Assembly (NCBI GenBank): GCA_018340375.1
Contig: JAFFJZ010000009.1
Location: forward strand, 20,600,501 to 20,664,500
Length of the DNA stretch: 64,000 nucleotides
From: Gonatopus flavifemur
Taxonomy: Eukaryota > Arthropoda > Insecta > Hymenoptera > Dryinidae
Direction of reading: 5' to 3'
Shown here: piece by piece, positions 45,401 through 60,039 of the stretch
Layout: every line of letters starts with the position of its first letter
How positions within the stretch are numbered: the first letter of the stretch is position 1
Program-made: the position numbers and the translations under genes
Notes under the pieces: generated by a model
Database searches by the model: none
Told to the model about the DNA's origin: nothing
Seen by the model: only the letters and a program-made list of their open reading frames with translations

Positions 45401-48400
45401 TGGTAGCAAAAAATTCCAAGTGAATGCTAGATGGTAGCAGAAAATTCATGATGGTTGCTAGATGATAGCAAAAAATTCCAAGTCGATGCTAGATGGTAGC
45501 AAAAACCTCAGAATGGTTGCTAGATGGTAGCAAATAATGCCAAAACGTTGCTAGATGACAGCAAATAATTCCAAGTCGATGCTAGATGGTAGCAAAAAAT
45601 TCAGAATGGTTGCTAGAAGGTAGCAAATAATTCAAAACGTTGCCGGATGACAGCAAATAATTCCGAGTCGATGCTAGATGGTAGCAAAAAATTCAGAATG
45701 ATTGCTAGTTGGTAGCAAAAAATTCAGAATGGTTGCTAGATGGTAGCGGAAAATTCAGAATGGTTCCAAGGTGGTAGCGAAAAATTCAGAATGGTTGCTA
45801 GATTGTAGCAAATAATTCCAAAACGTTGCTAGATGACAGCCAATAATTCCGAGTCGATGCTAGATGGGAGCAAAAAATTCACAATGGTTGCTAGATGGTA
45901 GCAAATAATTCCAAAACGTTGCTAGATGAAAGCAAATAATTCTAAGTCGATGCTACATGGTAGCAAGAAATTCCAAGTCGATGCCAGATGGTAGCAAATA
46001 ATTCCAAAACGTTGCTAGATGACAGCAAATAATTCCAAGTCGATGCCAGATGGTATCAAAAGTTCAGAATGGTTGCTAGATGGTAGCAAAAAATTCCGAG
46101 TCGATGTTAGATGGCAGCAAAGAATTCAGAATGGTTGCTAGATGGTAGCAAATAATTCCAAAACGTTGCTAGATGACAGCAAATAATTCCGAGTCGATGC
46201 TAGATGGTAGCAAAAAATTCAGAATGATTGCTAGATGGTAGCAAAAAATTCAGAATGGTTGCTAGATGGTAGCAAATAATTACTCAACGTTGCTAGATGA
46301 CAGCGAATAATTCAAAGTCGATGCTTGATGGTAGCAAAAAATTCCAAGTGAATGCTAGATGGCAGCAAAAAATGCATAATGGTTGCTAGATGATAGCAAG
46401 AAATTCCAAGTCGATGCTTGATGGTAGCAAAAACTTCTGAATGGTTGCTAGATGGTAGCAAATAATTCCAAAACGTTGCCAGATGACAGCAAATAATCCC
46501 AAGTCGTCGCTAGATGGTAGCAAAAAATTCCAAAACGTAGCTAGGTGACAGCAAATAATTCAGAATGGTTGCTAGATGGTAGCAAATAATTACAAAACGT
46601 TGCTTGATGACAGCAAATAATTCTAAGTCGATGCTAGATGGTAGCAGAGAATTCAGAATGGTTGCTAGATGGTAGCAAAAAATTCCAAGTCGATGCTAGA
46701 TGGTAGCAAATGATTCCTAAACGTTGCTAGATAACAGCAAATAATTCTCAGTCGATGCCAGATGGTAGCAAAAAATTCACAATGGTTGCTAGATTGTAGC
46801 AAATAATTCCAAAACGTTGCTAGATGACAGCAAATAATTCTAAGTCGATGCTAGATGGTAGCAAATAATTCCTCAACGTTGATAGATGACAGCAAATAAT
46901 CCCAAGTCGATGCTAGATGGTAGCAAAGAATTCAGAATGGTTGCTAGATGGTAGCAAAAAATTCCAAGTCGATGCTAGATGGTAGCAAATGATTCCTAAA
47001 CGTTGCTAGATAACAGCAAATAATTCTCAGTCGATGCCAGATGGTAGCAAAAAATTCAGAATGGTTGCTAGATTGTAGCAAAAAATTCCAAAACGTTGCT
47101 AGATGACAGCAAATGATTCTAAGTCGATGCTAGATGGTCGCAAAAAATTCAGAATGGTTGCTAGATGGTAGCAAAATATTCCAAGTCGATGCTAGATGGT
47201 AGCAAATGATTCCTAAACGTTGCGAGATGACAGCAAATAATTCAAGCCGATGCTTGATGGTAGCAAAAAATTCCAAGTGAATGCTAGATGGTAGCGAAAA
47301 ATTCATAATGGTTGCTAGATGATAGCAAAAGATTCCAAGTCGATGCTAGATGGTAGCAAAAAATTCAGAATGATTGCTAGATGATAGCAAAATATTCAAA
47401 ATGGTTGCTAGATGGTAGCAAATAATTCCTCAACGTTGTCAGATGACAGCAAATAATTCTGAGTCGATGCTAGATGGTAGCAAAAAATTCCAAGTGGATG
47501 CTAGATGGTAGCGAAAAATTCATAATGGTTGCTAGATGATAGCAAAAGATTCCAAGTCGATGCTAGATGGTAGCAAAAAATTTAGAATGGGTGCTAGATG
47601 GTAGCGAATAATTCCCAAACGTTGCTAGATGACAGCAAATAATTCTGAGTCGATGCTAGATGGTAGCAAAGAATTCAGAATGGTTGCTAGATGGTAGCAA
47701 ATAATTCCTAAACGTTGCTAGATGACAGCAAATGATTCTAAGTCGATGCTTGATGGTAGCAAAAAATTCCAAGTGGATGCTAGATGGTAGCCAAAAATTC
47801 AGAATGGTTGCTAGATGATAGCAAAAAATTCCAAGTCGATGCCAGATGGTAGCAAAAAATTCAGAACGTGTGCTAGATGGTAGCGGAAAATCCAGATTGG
47901 TTCCGAGATGGTAGCAAAAATTCAGAATGGTTGCTAGATGGTAGCAAATAATTCCAAAACCTTGCTAGATGACAGCAAATAATTCTAAGTCGATGCTAGA
48001 TGGTAGGAAGAAATTCCAAGTCAATGCTAGATGGTAGCAAATAATTCCTAAACGTTGATAGGTGACAGCGAATAATTCTAAGTCGATGCTAGATGGTAGC
48101 AAAGAATTCAGAATGGTTGCTAGATGGTAGCAAAAAATTCAGAATGATTGCTAGTTGGTAGCAAAAAATTCAGAATGGTCGCTAGATGGTAGCAAATAAT
48201 TCCTCAACGTTGCTAGATGACAGCAAATAATTCAAGCCGATGCTTGATGGTAGCAAAAAATCCCAAGTGAATGCTAGATGGTAGCAGAAAATTCATGATG
48301 GTTGCTAGATGATAGCAAAAAATTCCAAGTCGATGCTAGATGGTAGCAAAAACCTCAGAATGGTTGCTAGATGGTAGCAAATAATTCCAAAACGTTGCTA

Positions 48401-49891
48401 GATGACAGCAAATAATTCCAAGTCGATGCTAGATGGTAGCAAAAAATTCAGAATGGTTGCTAGATGGTAGCAAATAATTCAAAACGTTGCCAGATGACAG
48501 CAAATAATTCCGAGTCGATGCTAGATGGTAGCAAAAAATTCAGAATGATTGCTAGTTGGTAGCAAAAAATTCAGAATGGTTGCTAGATGGTAGCAAATAA
48601 TTCCTCAACGTTGCTAGATGACAGCAAATAATTCAAAGTCGATGCTTGATGGTAGCAAAAAATTCCAAGTGAATGCTAGATGGTAGCAGAAAATTCATGA
48701 TGGTTGCTAGATGATAGCAAAAAATTCCAAGTCGATGCTAGATGGTAGCAAAAACCTCAGAATGGTTGCTAGATGGTAGCAAATAATTCCAAAACGTTGC
48801 TAGATGACAGCAAATAATTCCAAGTCGATGCTAGATGGTAGGAAAAAATTCCAAAACGTAGCTAGGTGACAGCAAATAATTCTAAGTCGATGCTAGATGG
48901 TAGCAAAAACTTCAGAATGGTTGCTAGATGGTAGCAAATAATTCCAAAACGTTGCTAGATGACAGCAAATAATTCCAAGTCGATGCTAGATGGTAGCAAA
49001 AAATTCAGAATGGTTGCTAGATGGTAGCAAATAATTCAAAACGTTGCCAGATGACAGCAAATAATTCTAAGTCGATGCTAGATGGTAGCGAAAAATTCCA
49101 AGTCAATGCTAGATGGTAGCAAACAATTCCTAAACGTTGATAGGTGACAGCAAATAAATCTAAGTCGATGCTAGATGGTAGCAAAGAATTCAGAATGGTT
49201 GCTAGATGGTAGCAAAAAATTCAGAATGATTGCTAGTTGGTAGCAAAAAATTCAGAATGGTTGCTAGATGGTAGCAAATAATTCCAAAACCTTGCTAGAT
49301 GACAGCAAATAATTCTAAGTCGATGCTAGATGGTAGCAAGAAATTCCAAGTCAATGCTAGATGGTAGCAAATAATTCCTAAACGTTGATAGGTGACAGCA
49401 AATAATTCTAAGTCGATGCTAGATGGTAGCAAAGAATTCAGAATGGTTGCTAGATGGTAGCAAAAAATTCAGAATGATTGCTAGTTGGTGGCAAAAAATT
49501 CAGAATGGTTGCTAGATGGTAGCAAATAATTCCTCAACGTTGCTAGATGACAGCAAATAATTCAAGCCGATGCTTGATGGTAGCAAAAAATTCCAAGTGA
49601 ATGCTAGATGGTAGCAGAAAATTCATGATGGTTGCTAGATGATAGCAAAAAATTCCAAGTCGATGCTAGATGGTAGCAAAAACCTCAGAATGGTTGCTAG
49701 ATGGTAGCAAATAATTCCAAAACGTTGCTAGATGACAGCAAATAATTCCAAGTCGATGCTAGATGGTAGCAAAAAATTCAGAATGGTTGCTAGAAGGTAG
49801 CAAATAATTCAAAACGTTGCCGGATGACAGCAAATAATTCCGAGTCGATGCTAGATGGTAGCAAAAAATTCAGAATGATTGCTAGTTGGTA
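42471..49891 (+). repeat. Duplicated 3.2-kb satellite block, 4176-bp period
   Basis: The stretch 42471-45715 matches 46647-49891 with a constant offset of 4176 bp at the markers checked (GAGAATTCAG at 42471 and 46647; TGCGAGATGACAGC at 43045 and 47221). After 45715 and 49891 the two copies diverge abruptly. Confidence 0.75.
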
Positions 49892-51000
49892 GCAAAAAAT
49901 TCCAAGTCGATGCTAGATGGTCGCAAATGATTCCTAAACGTTGCTAGATAACAGCAAATAATTCTCAGTCGATGCCAGATGGTAGAATAAAATTCCAAGT
50001 CGATGCTAGATGGTAGCAAATAATTCCAAAACGTAGCTAGATGACAGCAAATGATTCTAAGTCGATGCTAGATGGTAGCAAAAAATTCAGAATGGTTGCT
50101 AGATGGTAGCAAATGATTCAGAAACGTTGCTAGATGACAGCAAATAATTCTAAGTCGATGCTAGATGGTAGCAAAAAATTCAGAATGGTTGTTAGATGGT
50201 AGCAAATAATTCCTAAACGTTGCTAGATGTAAGCAAATGATTCTAAGTCGATGCTTGATGGTAGCAAAAAATTCCAAGTGGATGCTAGATGGTAGCAAAA
50301 AATTCAGAATGGTTGCTAGATGATAGCAAAAAATTCCAAGTCGATGCTAGATGGTAGCAAAAAATTCAGAATGGTTGCTAGATGGTAGCGGAAAATTCAG
50401 ATTGGTTCCGAGATGGTAGCAAAAAATTCAGAATGGCTCCTAGATGGTAGCAAATAATTCCAAAACCTTGCTAGATGACAGCAAATAATTCTAAGCCGAT
50501 GCTAGATGGTAGCAAGAAATTCCAAGTCGATGCTAGATGGTAGCAAATAATTCCTAAACGTTGATAGTTGACAGCAAATAATTCTAAGTCGATGCTAGAT
50601 GGTAGCAAAAAATTCCAAGTGGATGCTAGATGGTAGCAAAAAATTCATAATGGTTGCCAGATGATAGCAAAAGATTCCAAGTCGATGCTAGATGGTAGCA
50701 AAAAATTCAGAATGGTTGCTAGATGGTAGCAAATAATTCAAAACGTTGCCAGATGACAGCAAATAATTCTAAGTCGATGCTAGATGGTAGCAAAAAATTC
50801 AGAATGGTTGCTAGATGGTAGCAAATAATTCCTCAACGTTGCTAGATGACAGGGAATAATTCTAAGTCGATGCTAGATGGTGGCAAAAAATTCCAAGTCG
50901 ATGCTAGATGGTAGCAAAAAATTCAGAATGGTTGCTTGATGGTAGCAAATAATTCCTAAACGTTGATTGGTGACAGCAAATAATTCTAAGTCGATGCTAG
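49891..51000 (+). repeat. Satellite block repeated 9072 bp downstream (about 58963-60070)
   Basis: Variant markers keep the same offset at both ends: GGTCGCAAATGATTCC at 49919 and 58991, and CGTTGATTGGTGACAG at 50961 and 60033. The copies differ by scattered single bases. This block interrupts the series of 4-kb duplications. Confidence 0.7.
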
Positions 51001-51239
51001 ATGGTAGCAAAAAATTCAGAATGGTTGCCAGATGGTAGCGGAAAATTCAGATTGGTTCCGAGATGGTAGCAAAAAATTCAGAATGGTTGCTAGATGGTAG
51101 CAAATGATTCCAAAACCTTGCTAGATGACAGCAAATAATTCTAAGTCGATGCTAGATGGTAGCAAGAAATTCCAAGTCGATGCTAGATGGTAGCAAATAA
51201 TTCATAATGGTTGCTAGATGATAGCAAGAAATTCCAAGT

Positions 51240-54200
51240 CGATGCTTGATGGTAGCAAAAACTTCAGAATGGTTGCTAGATGGTAGCAAATAATTCCAAA
51301 ACGTCGCCAGATGACAGCAAATAATTCCAAGTCGATGCTAGATGGTAGCAAGAAATTCAGAATGGTTGCTAGATGGTAGCGGAAAATTCAGATTGGTTCC
51401 GAGATGGTAGCAAAAAATTCAGAATTGTTGCTAGATGGTAGCAAATAATTCCAAAACCTTGCTAGATGACAGCAAATAATTCTAAGTCGATGCTAGATGG
51501 TAGCAAGAAATTCCAAGTCGATGCTAGATGGTAGCGAATAATTCCTAAACGTTGATAGGTGACAGCAAATAATTCTAAGTCGATGCTAGATGGTAGCAAA
51601 GAATTCAGAATGGTTGCTAGATGGTAGCAAAAAATTCCAAGTCGATGCTAGATGGTAGCAAATGATTCCTAAACGTTGCTAGATGACAGCAAATCATTCT
51701 AAGTCGATGCTTGATGGTAGCAAAGAATTCCAAGTGGATGCTAGATGATAGCAAAAAATTCAGAATGGTTGCTAGATGGTAGCGGAAAATTCAGATTGGT
51801 TCCGAGATGGTAGCAAAAAATTCAGAATGGTTGCTAGATGGTAGCAAATAATTCCAAAACCTTGCTAGATGACAGCAAATAATTCTAAGTCGATGCTAGA
51901 TGGTAGCAAGAAATTCCAAGTCGATGCTAGATGGTAGCAAATAATTCCTCAACGTTGATAGGTGACAGCAAATAATTCTAAGTCGATGCTAGATGGTAGC
52001 AAAAACTTCAGAATGGTTGCTAGATGGTAGCAAATAATTCCAAAACGTTGCTAGATGACAGCAAATAATTCCAAGTCGATGCTAGATGGTAGCAAAAAAT
52101 TCAGAATGGTTGCTAGATGGTAGCAAATAATTCCAAAACCTTGCTAGATGACAGCAAATAATTCCAAGTCGATGCTAGATGGTAGCAAGAAATTCCAAGT
52201 CAATGCTAGATGGTAGCAAATAATTCCTAAACGTTGATAGGTGACAGCAAATAATTCTAAGTCGATGCTAGATGGTAGCAAAGAATTCAGAATGGTTGCT
52301 AGATGGTAGCAAAAAATTCAGAATGATTGCTAGTTGGTAGCAAAAAATTCAGCATGGTTGCTAGATGGTAGCAAATAATTCCTCAACGTTGCTAGATGAC
52401 AGCAAATAATTCAAGCCGATGCTTGATGGTAGCAAAAAATTCCAAGTGAATGCTAGATGGTAGCAGAAAATTCATGATGGTTGCTAGATGATAGCAAAAA
52501 ATTCCAAGTCGATGCTAGATGGTAGCAAAAACCTCAGAATGGTTGCTAGATGGTAGCAAATAATTCCAAAACGTTGCTAGATGACAGCAAATAATTCCAA
52601 GTCGATGCTAGATGGTAGCAAAAAATTCAGAATGATTGCTAGTTGGTAGCAAAAAATTCAGAATGGTTGCTAGATGGTAGCAACTAATTCCTCAACGTTG
52701 CTAGATGACAGCAAATAATTCAAAGTCGATGCTTGATGGTAGCAAAAAATTCCAAGTGAATGCTAGATGGTAGCAGAAAATTCATGATGGTTGCTAGATG
52801 ATAGCAAGGAATTCCAAGTCGATGCTAGATGGTAGCAAAAACCTCAGAATGGTTGCTAGATGGTAGCAAATAATTTCAAAACGTTGCTAGATGACAGCAA
52901 ATAATTCCAAGTCGATGCTAGATGGTAGGAAAAAATTCCAAAACGTAGCTAGGTGACAGCAAATAATTCTAAGTCGATGCTAGATGGTAGCAAAAACTTC
53001 AGAATGGTTGCTAGATGGTAGCAAATGATTCCAAAACGTTGCTAGATGACAGCAAATAATTCCAAGTCGATGCTAGATGGTAGCAAAAAATTCAGAATGG
53101 TTGCTAGATGGTAGCAAATAATCCAAAACGTTGCCAGATGACAGCAAATAATTCTAAGTCGATGCTAGATGGTAGCAAAAAATTCCAAGTCAATGCTAGA
53201 TGGTAGCAAAAAATTCATAATGGTTGCTAGATGATAGCAAGAAATTCCAAGTCGATGCTTGAGGGTAGCAAAAACTTCAGGATGGTTGCTAGAAGGTAGC
53301 AAATAATTCCAAAACGTTGATAGGTGACAGCAAATAATTCTAAGTCGATGCTAGATGGTAGCAAAAAATTCAGAATGGTTGCTAGATGGTAGCAAATAAT
53401 TCCTCAACGTTGCTAGATGACAGCAAATAATTCTAAGTCGATGCTAGATGTTAGCAAAGAATTCAGAATGGTTGCTAGATGGTAGCAAAAGATTCCAAGT
53501 CGATGCTAGATGGTAGCAAATGATTCCTAAACGTTGCTAGATGACAGCAAATGATTCTAAGTCGATGCTTGATGGTAGCAAAAAATTCCAAGTGGATGCT
53601 AGATTGTAGCAAAAAATTCAGAATGGTTGCTAGATGATAGCAAAAAATTCCAAGTCGATGCTAGATGGTAGCAAGGAATTCAGGATGGTTGCTAGATGGT
53701 AGCGGAAAATTCAGATTGGTTCCGAGATGGTAGCAAAAAATTCAGAATGGTTGCTAGATGGTAGCAAAAAATTCCAAAACCTTGCTAGATGACAGCAGAT
53801 GATTCTTAGTCGATGCTTGATGGTAGCAAGAAATTCCAAGTCGATGCTAGATGGTAGCAAATAATTCCTCAACGTTGATAGATGACAGCAAATAATTCCA
53901 AGTCGATGCTTGATGGTAGCAAAGAATTCAGAATGGTTGCTTGATGGTAGCAAATAATTCCAAAACGTTGCTAGATGACAGCAAATAATTCTAAGTCGAT
54001 GCTTCATGGTAGCAAGAAATTGCAAGTCGATGCCAGATGGTAGCAAATAATTCCAAAACGTTGCTAGATGACAGCAAATAATTCCAAGTCGATGCCAGAT
54101 GGTATCAAAAGTTCAGAATGGTTGCTACATGGTAGCAAAAAATTCCGAGTCGATGTTAGATGGTAGCAAAGAATTCAGAATGGTCGCTAGATGGTAGCAA

Positions 54201-57000
54201 ATAATTCCAAAACGTTGCTAGATGACAGCAAATTATTCCGAGTCGATGCTAGATGGTAGCGAAAAATTCGGAATGATTGCTAGATGGTAGCAAAAAATTC
54301 AGAATGGTTGCTGGATGGTAGCAGATAATTCCTCAACGTTGCTAGATGACTGCAAATAATTCAAAGTCGATGCTTGATGGTAGCGAAAAATTCCAAGTGA
54401 ATGCTAGATGGTAGCAGAAAATTCATAATGGTTGCCAGATGATAGCAAGAAATTCCAAGTCGATGCTTGAGGGTAGCAAAAACTTCAGGATGGTTGCTAG
54501 AAGGTAGCGAATAATTCCAAAACGTTGCCAGATGACAGCAAATAATTCCAAGTCGATGCTAGATGGTAGCAAAAAATTCCAAAACGTAGCTAGGTGACAG
54601 CAAATAATTCAGAATGGTTGCCAGATGGTAGCAAATAATTCCAAAACGTTGCTAGATGACAGCAAATAATTCCGAGTCGATGCTAGATGGTAGCAAAAAA
54701 TTCAGAATGATTGCTAGATGGTAGCAAAAAATTCAGAATGGTTGCTAGATGGTAGCAAATAATTCCTCAACGTTGCTTGATGACAGCAAATAATTCAAAG
54801 TCGATGCTTGATGGTAGCAAAAAATTCCAAGTGACTGCTAGATGGTAGCAAAAAATTCATCATGGTTGCTAGATGATAGCAAGAAATTCCAAGTCGATGC
54901 TTGATGGTAGCAAAAACTTCAGAATGGTTGCTAGATGGTAGCAAATGATTCCAAAACGTTGCCAGATGACAGCAAATAATTCCAAGTAGATGCTAGATGG
55001 TAGCAAAAAATTCCAAAACGTAGCTAGGTGACAGCAAATAATTCTAAGTTGATGCTACATGGTAGCAAAAAATTCCAAGTGGATGCTAGATGGTAGCGAA
55101 AAATTCAGAATGGTTGCTGGATGGTAGCAAATAATTCCGAAACCTTGCTAGATGAGAGCAAATAATTCCAAGTCGATGCTAGATGGTAGCAAATAATTCC
55201 TAAACGTTGATAGATGACAGCAAATAATTCCAAGTCGATGCTTGATGGTAGCAAAGAATTCAGAATGGTTGCTAGATGGTAGCAAATAATTCCAAAACGT
55301 TGCTAGATGACAGCAAATAATTCTAAGTCGATGCGACATGGTAGCAAGAAATTCCAAGTCGATGCCAGATGGTAGCAAATAATTCCAAAACGTTGCTAGA
55401 TGACAGCAAATAATTCCAAGTCGATGCCAGATGGTATCAAAAGTTCAGAATGGTTGCTAGATGGTAGCGGAAAATTCAGATTGGTTCCGAGATGGTAGCA
55501 AAAAATTCAGAATTGTTGCTAGATGGTAGCAAATAATTCCAAAACCTTGCTAGATGACAGCAAATAATTCTAAGTCGATGCTAGATGGTAGCAAGAAATT
55601 CCAAGTCGATGCTAGATGGTAGCAAATAATTCATAATGGTTGCTAGATGATAGCAAGAAATTCCAAGTCGATGCTTGATGGTAGCAAAAACTTCAGAATG
55701 GTTGCTAGATGGTAGCAAATAATTCCAAAACGTCGCCAGATGACAGCAAATAATTCCAAGTCGATGCTAGATGGTAGCAAAAAATTCAGAATGGTTGCTA
55801 GATGGTAGCGGAAAATTCAGATTGGTTCCGAGATGGTAGCAAAAAATTCAGAATTGTTGCTAGATGGTAGCAAATAATTCCAAAACCTTGCTAGATGACA
55901 GCAAATAATTCTAAGTCGATGCTAGATGGTAGCAAGAAATTCCAAGTCGATGCTAGATGGTAGCAAATAATTCCTAAACGTTGATAGGTGACAGCAAATA
56001 ATTCTAAGTCGATGCTAGATGGTAGCAAATAATTCCTCAACGTTGATAGGTGACAGCAAATAATTCTAAGTCGATGCTAGATGGTAGCAAAAACTTCAGA
56101 ATGGTTGCTAGATGGTAGCAAATAATTCCAAAACGTTGCTAGATGACAGCAAATAATTCCAAGTCGATGCTAGATGGTAGCAAAAAATTCAGAATGGTTG
56201 CTAGATGGTAGCAAATAATTCCAAAACCTTGCTAGATGACAGCAAATAATTCTAAGTCGATGCTAGATGGTAGCAAGAAATTCCAAGTCAATGCTAGATG
56301 GTAGCAAATAATTCCTAAACGTTGATAGGTGACAGCAAATAATTCTAAGTCGATGCTAGATGGTAGCAAAGAATTCAGAATGGTTGCTAGATGGTAGCAA
56401 AAAATTCAGAATGATTGCTAGTTGGTAGCAAAAAATTCAGCATGGTTGCTAGATGGTAGCAAATAATTCCTCAACGTTGCTAGATGACAGCAAATAATTC
56501 AAGCCGATGCTTGATGGTAGCAAAAAATTCCAAGTGAATGCTAGATGGTAGCAGAAAATTCATGATGGTTGCTAGATGATAGCAAAAAATTCCAAGTCGA
56601 TGCTAGATGGTAGCAAAAACCTCAGAATGGTTGCTAGATGGTAGCAAATAATTCCAAAACGTTGCTAGATGACAGCAAATAATTCCAAGTCGATGCTAGA
56701 TGGTAGCAAAAAATTCAGAATGATTGCTAGTTGGTAGCAAAAAATTCAGAATGGTTGCTAGATGGTAGCAACTAATTCCTCAACGTTGCTAGATGACAGC
56801 AAATAATTCAAAGTCGATGCTTGATGGTAGCAAAAAATTCCAAGTGAATGCTAGATGGTAGCAGAAAATTCATGATGGTTGCTAGATGATAGCAAGGAAT
56901 TCCAAGTCGATGCTAGATGGTAGCAAAAACCTCAGAATGGTTGCTAGATGGTAGCAAATAATTCCAAAACGTTGCTAGATGACAGCAAATAATTCCAAGT
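51240..57000 (+). repeat. Duplicated satellite blocks differing by exactly 11 monomers
   Basis: The markers AACGTCGCCAG (51300 and 55729) are 4429 bp apart, while AGCATGGTTGC (52351 and 56439) are 4088 bp apart. The 341-bp difference equals 11 x 31 bp, so one copy lost or gained whole monomers between the markers. Confidence 0.65.
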
Positions 57001-60000
57001 CGATGCTAGATGGTAGGAAAAAATTCCAAAACGTAGCTGGGTGACAGCAAATAATTCTAAGTCGATGCTAGATGGTAGCAAAAACTTCAGAATGGTTGCT
57101 AGATGGTAGCAAATAATTCCAAAACGTTGCTAGATGACAGCAAATAATTCCAAGTCGATGCTAGATGGTAGCAAAAAATTCAGAATGGTTGCTAGATGGT
57201 AGCAAATAATCCAAAACGTTGCCAGATGACAGCAAATAATTCTAAGTCGATGCTAGATGATAGCAAAAAATTCCAAGTCGATGCTAGATGGTAGCAAAAA
57301 CCTCAGAATGGTTGCTAGATGGTAGCAAATAATTCCAAAACGTTGCTAGATGACAGCAAATAATTCCAAGTCGATGCTAGATGGTAGCAAAAAATTCAGA
57401 ATGATTGCTAGTTGGTAGCAAAAAATTCAGAATGGTTGCTAGATGGTAGCAAATAATTCCTCAACGTTGCTAGATGACAGCAAATAATTCAAGCCGATGC
57501 TTGATGGTAGCAAAAAATTCCAAGTGAATGCTAGATGGTAGCAGAAAATTCATGATGGTTGCTAGATGATAGCAAAAAATTCCAAGTCGATGCTAGATGG
57601 TAGCAAAAACCTCAGAATGGTTGCTAGATGGTAGCAAATAATTCCAAAACGTTGCTAGATGACAGCAAATAATTCCAAGTCGATGCCAGATGGTAGCAAA
57701 AAATTCAGAATGATTGCTAGTTGGTAGCAAAAAATTCAGAATGGTTGCTAGATGGTAGCAACTAATTCCTCAACGTTGCTAGATGACAGCAAATAATTCA
57801 AAGTCGATGCTTGATGGTAGCAAAAAATTCCAAGTGAATGCTAGATGGTAGCAGAAAATTCATGATGGTTGCTAGATGATAGCAAGGAATTCCAAGTCGA
57901 TGCTAGATGGTAGCAAAAACCTCAGAATGGTTGCTAGATGGTAGCAAATAATTCCAAAACGTTGCTAGATGACAGCAAATAATTCCAAGTCGATGCTAGA
58001 TGGTAGGAAAAAATTCCAAAACGTAGCTAGGTGACAGCAAATAATTCTAAGTCGATGCTAGATGGTAGCAAAAACTTCAGAATGGTTGCTAGATGGTAGC
58101 AAATAATTCCAAAACGTTGCTAGATGACAGCAAATAATTCCAAGTCGATGCTAGATGGTAGCAAAAAATTCAGAATGGTTGCTAGATGGTAGCAAATAAT
58201 CCAAAACGTTGCCAGATGACAGCAAATAATTCTAAGTCGATGCTAGATGGTAGCTAAAAATTCCAAGTCAATGCTAGATGGTAGCAAATAATTCCTGAAC
58301 GTTGATAGGTGACAGCAAATAATTCTAAGTCGATGCTAGATGGTAGCAAAGAATTCAGAATGGTTGCTAGATGGTAGCAAAAAATTCAGAATGATTGCTA
58401 GTTGGTAGCAAAAAATTCAGAATGGTTGCTAGATGGTAGCAAATGATTCCTCAACGTTGCTAGATGACAGCAAATAATTCAAGCCGATGCTTGATGGTAG
58501 CAAAAAATTCCAAGTGAATGCTAGATGGTAGCAGAAAATTCATGATGGTTGCTAGATGATAGCAAAAAATTCCAAGTCGATGCTAGATGGTAGCAAAAAA
58601 TTCAGAATGGTTGCTAGATGGTAGCGGAAAATTCAGAATGGTTCCAAGATGGTAGCGAAAAATTCAGAATGGTTGCTAGATTGTAGCAAATAATTCCAAA
58701 ACGTTGCTAGATGACAGCCAATAATTCCGAGTCGATGCTAGATGGGAGCAAAAAATTCACAATGGTTGCTAGATGGTAGCAAATAATTCCAAAACGTTGC
58801 TAGATGAAAGCAAATAATTCTAAGTCGATGCTACATGGTAGCAAGAAATTCCAAGTCGATGCCAGATGGTAGCAAATAATTCCAAAACGTTGCTAGATGA
58901 CAGCAAATAATTCCAAGTCGATGCCAGATGGTATCAAAAGTTCAGAATGGTTGCTAGATGGTAGCAAAAAATTCCAAGTCGATGCTAGATGGTCGCAAAT
59001 GATTCCTAAACGTTGCTAGATAACAGCAAATAATTCTCAGTCGATGCCAGATGGTAGAATAAAATTCCAAGTCGATGCTAGATGGTAGCAAATAATTCCA
59101 AAACGTAGCTAGATGACAGCAAATGATTCTAAGTCGATGCTAGATGGTAGCAAAAAATTCAGAATGGTTGCTAGATGGTAGCAAATAATTCACAAACGTT
59201 GCTAGATGACAGCAAATAATTCTAAGTCGATGCTAGATGGTAGCGAAAAATTCAGAATGGTTGTTAGATAGTAGCAAATAATTCCTAAACATTGCTAGAT
59301 GAAAGCAAATGATTCTAAGTCGATGCTTGATGGTAGCAAAAAATTCCAAGTGGATGCTAGATGGTAGCAAAAAATTCAGAATGGTTGCTAGATGATAGCA
59401 AAAAATTCCAAGTCGATGCTAGATGGTAGCAAAAAATTCAGAATGGTTGCTAGATGGTAGCGGAAAATTCAGATTGGTTCCGAGATGGTAGCAAAAAATT
59501 CTGAATGGCTCCTAGATGGTAGCAAATAATTCCAAAACCTTGCTAGATGACAGCAAATAATTCTAAGTCGATGCTAGATGGTAGCAAGAAATTCCAAGTC
59601 GATGCTAGATGGTAGCAAATAATTCCTAAACGTTGATAGGTGACAGCAAATAATTCTAAGTCGATGCTAGATTGTAGCAAAAAATTCCAAGTGGATGCTA
59701 GATGGTAGCAAAAAATTCATAATGGTTGCCAGATGATAGCAAAAGATTCCAAGTCGATGCTAGATGGTAGCAAAAAATTCAGAATGGTTGCTAGATGGTA
59801 GCAAATAATTCAAAACGTTGCCAGATGACAGCAAATAATTCTAAGTCGATGCTAGATGGTAGCAAAAAATTCAGAATGGTTGCTAGATGGTAGCAAATGA
59901 TTCCTCAACGTTGCTAGATGACAGGGAATAATTCTAAGTCGATGCTAGATGGTGGCAAAAAATTCCAAGTCGATGCTAGATGGTAGCAAAAAATTCAGAA

Positions 60001-60039
60001 TGGTTGCTTGATGGTAGCAAATAATTCCTAAACGTTGAT

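Noticed and set aside
53711..54046. Open frame of 111 codons on the - strand inside the satellite, with a repeated LPSS...ATI pattern
   Set aside because: Three 31-bp monomers make 31 codons, so repeats of this kind arise wherever variants remove the TAG in each unit. The frame is not conserved between blocks and there are no gene signals. The same applies to 55148-55378.
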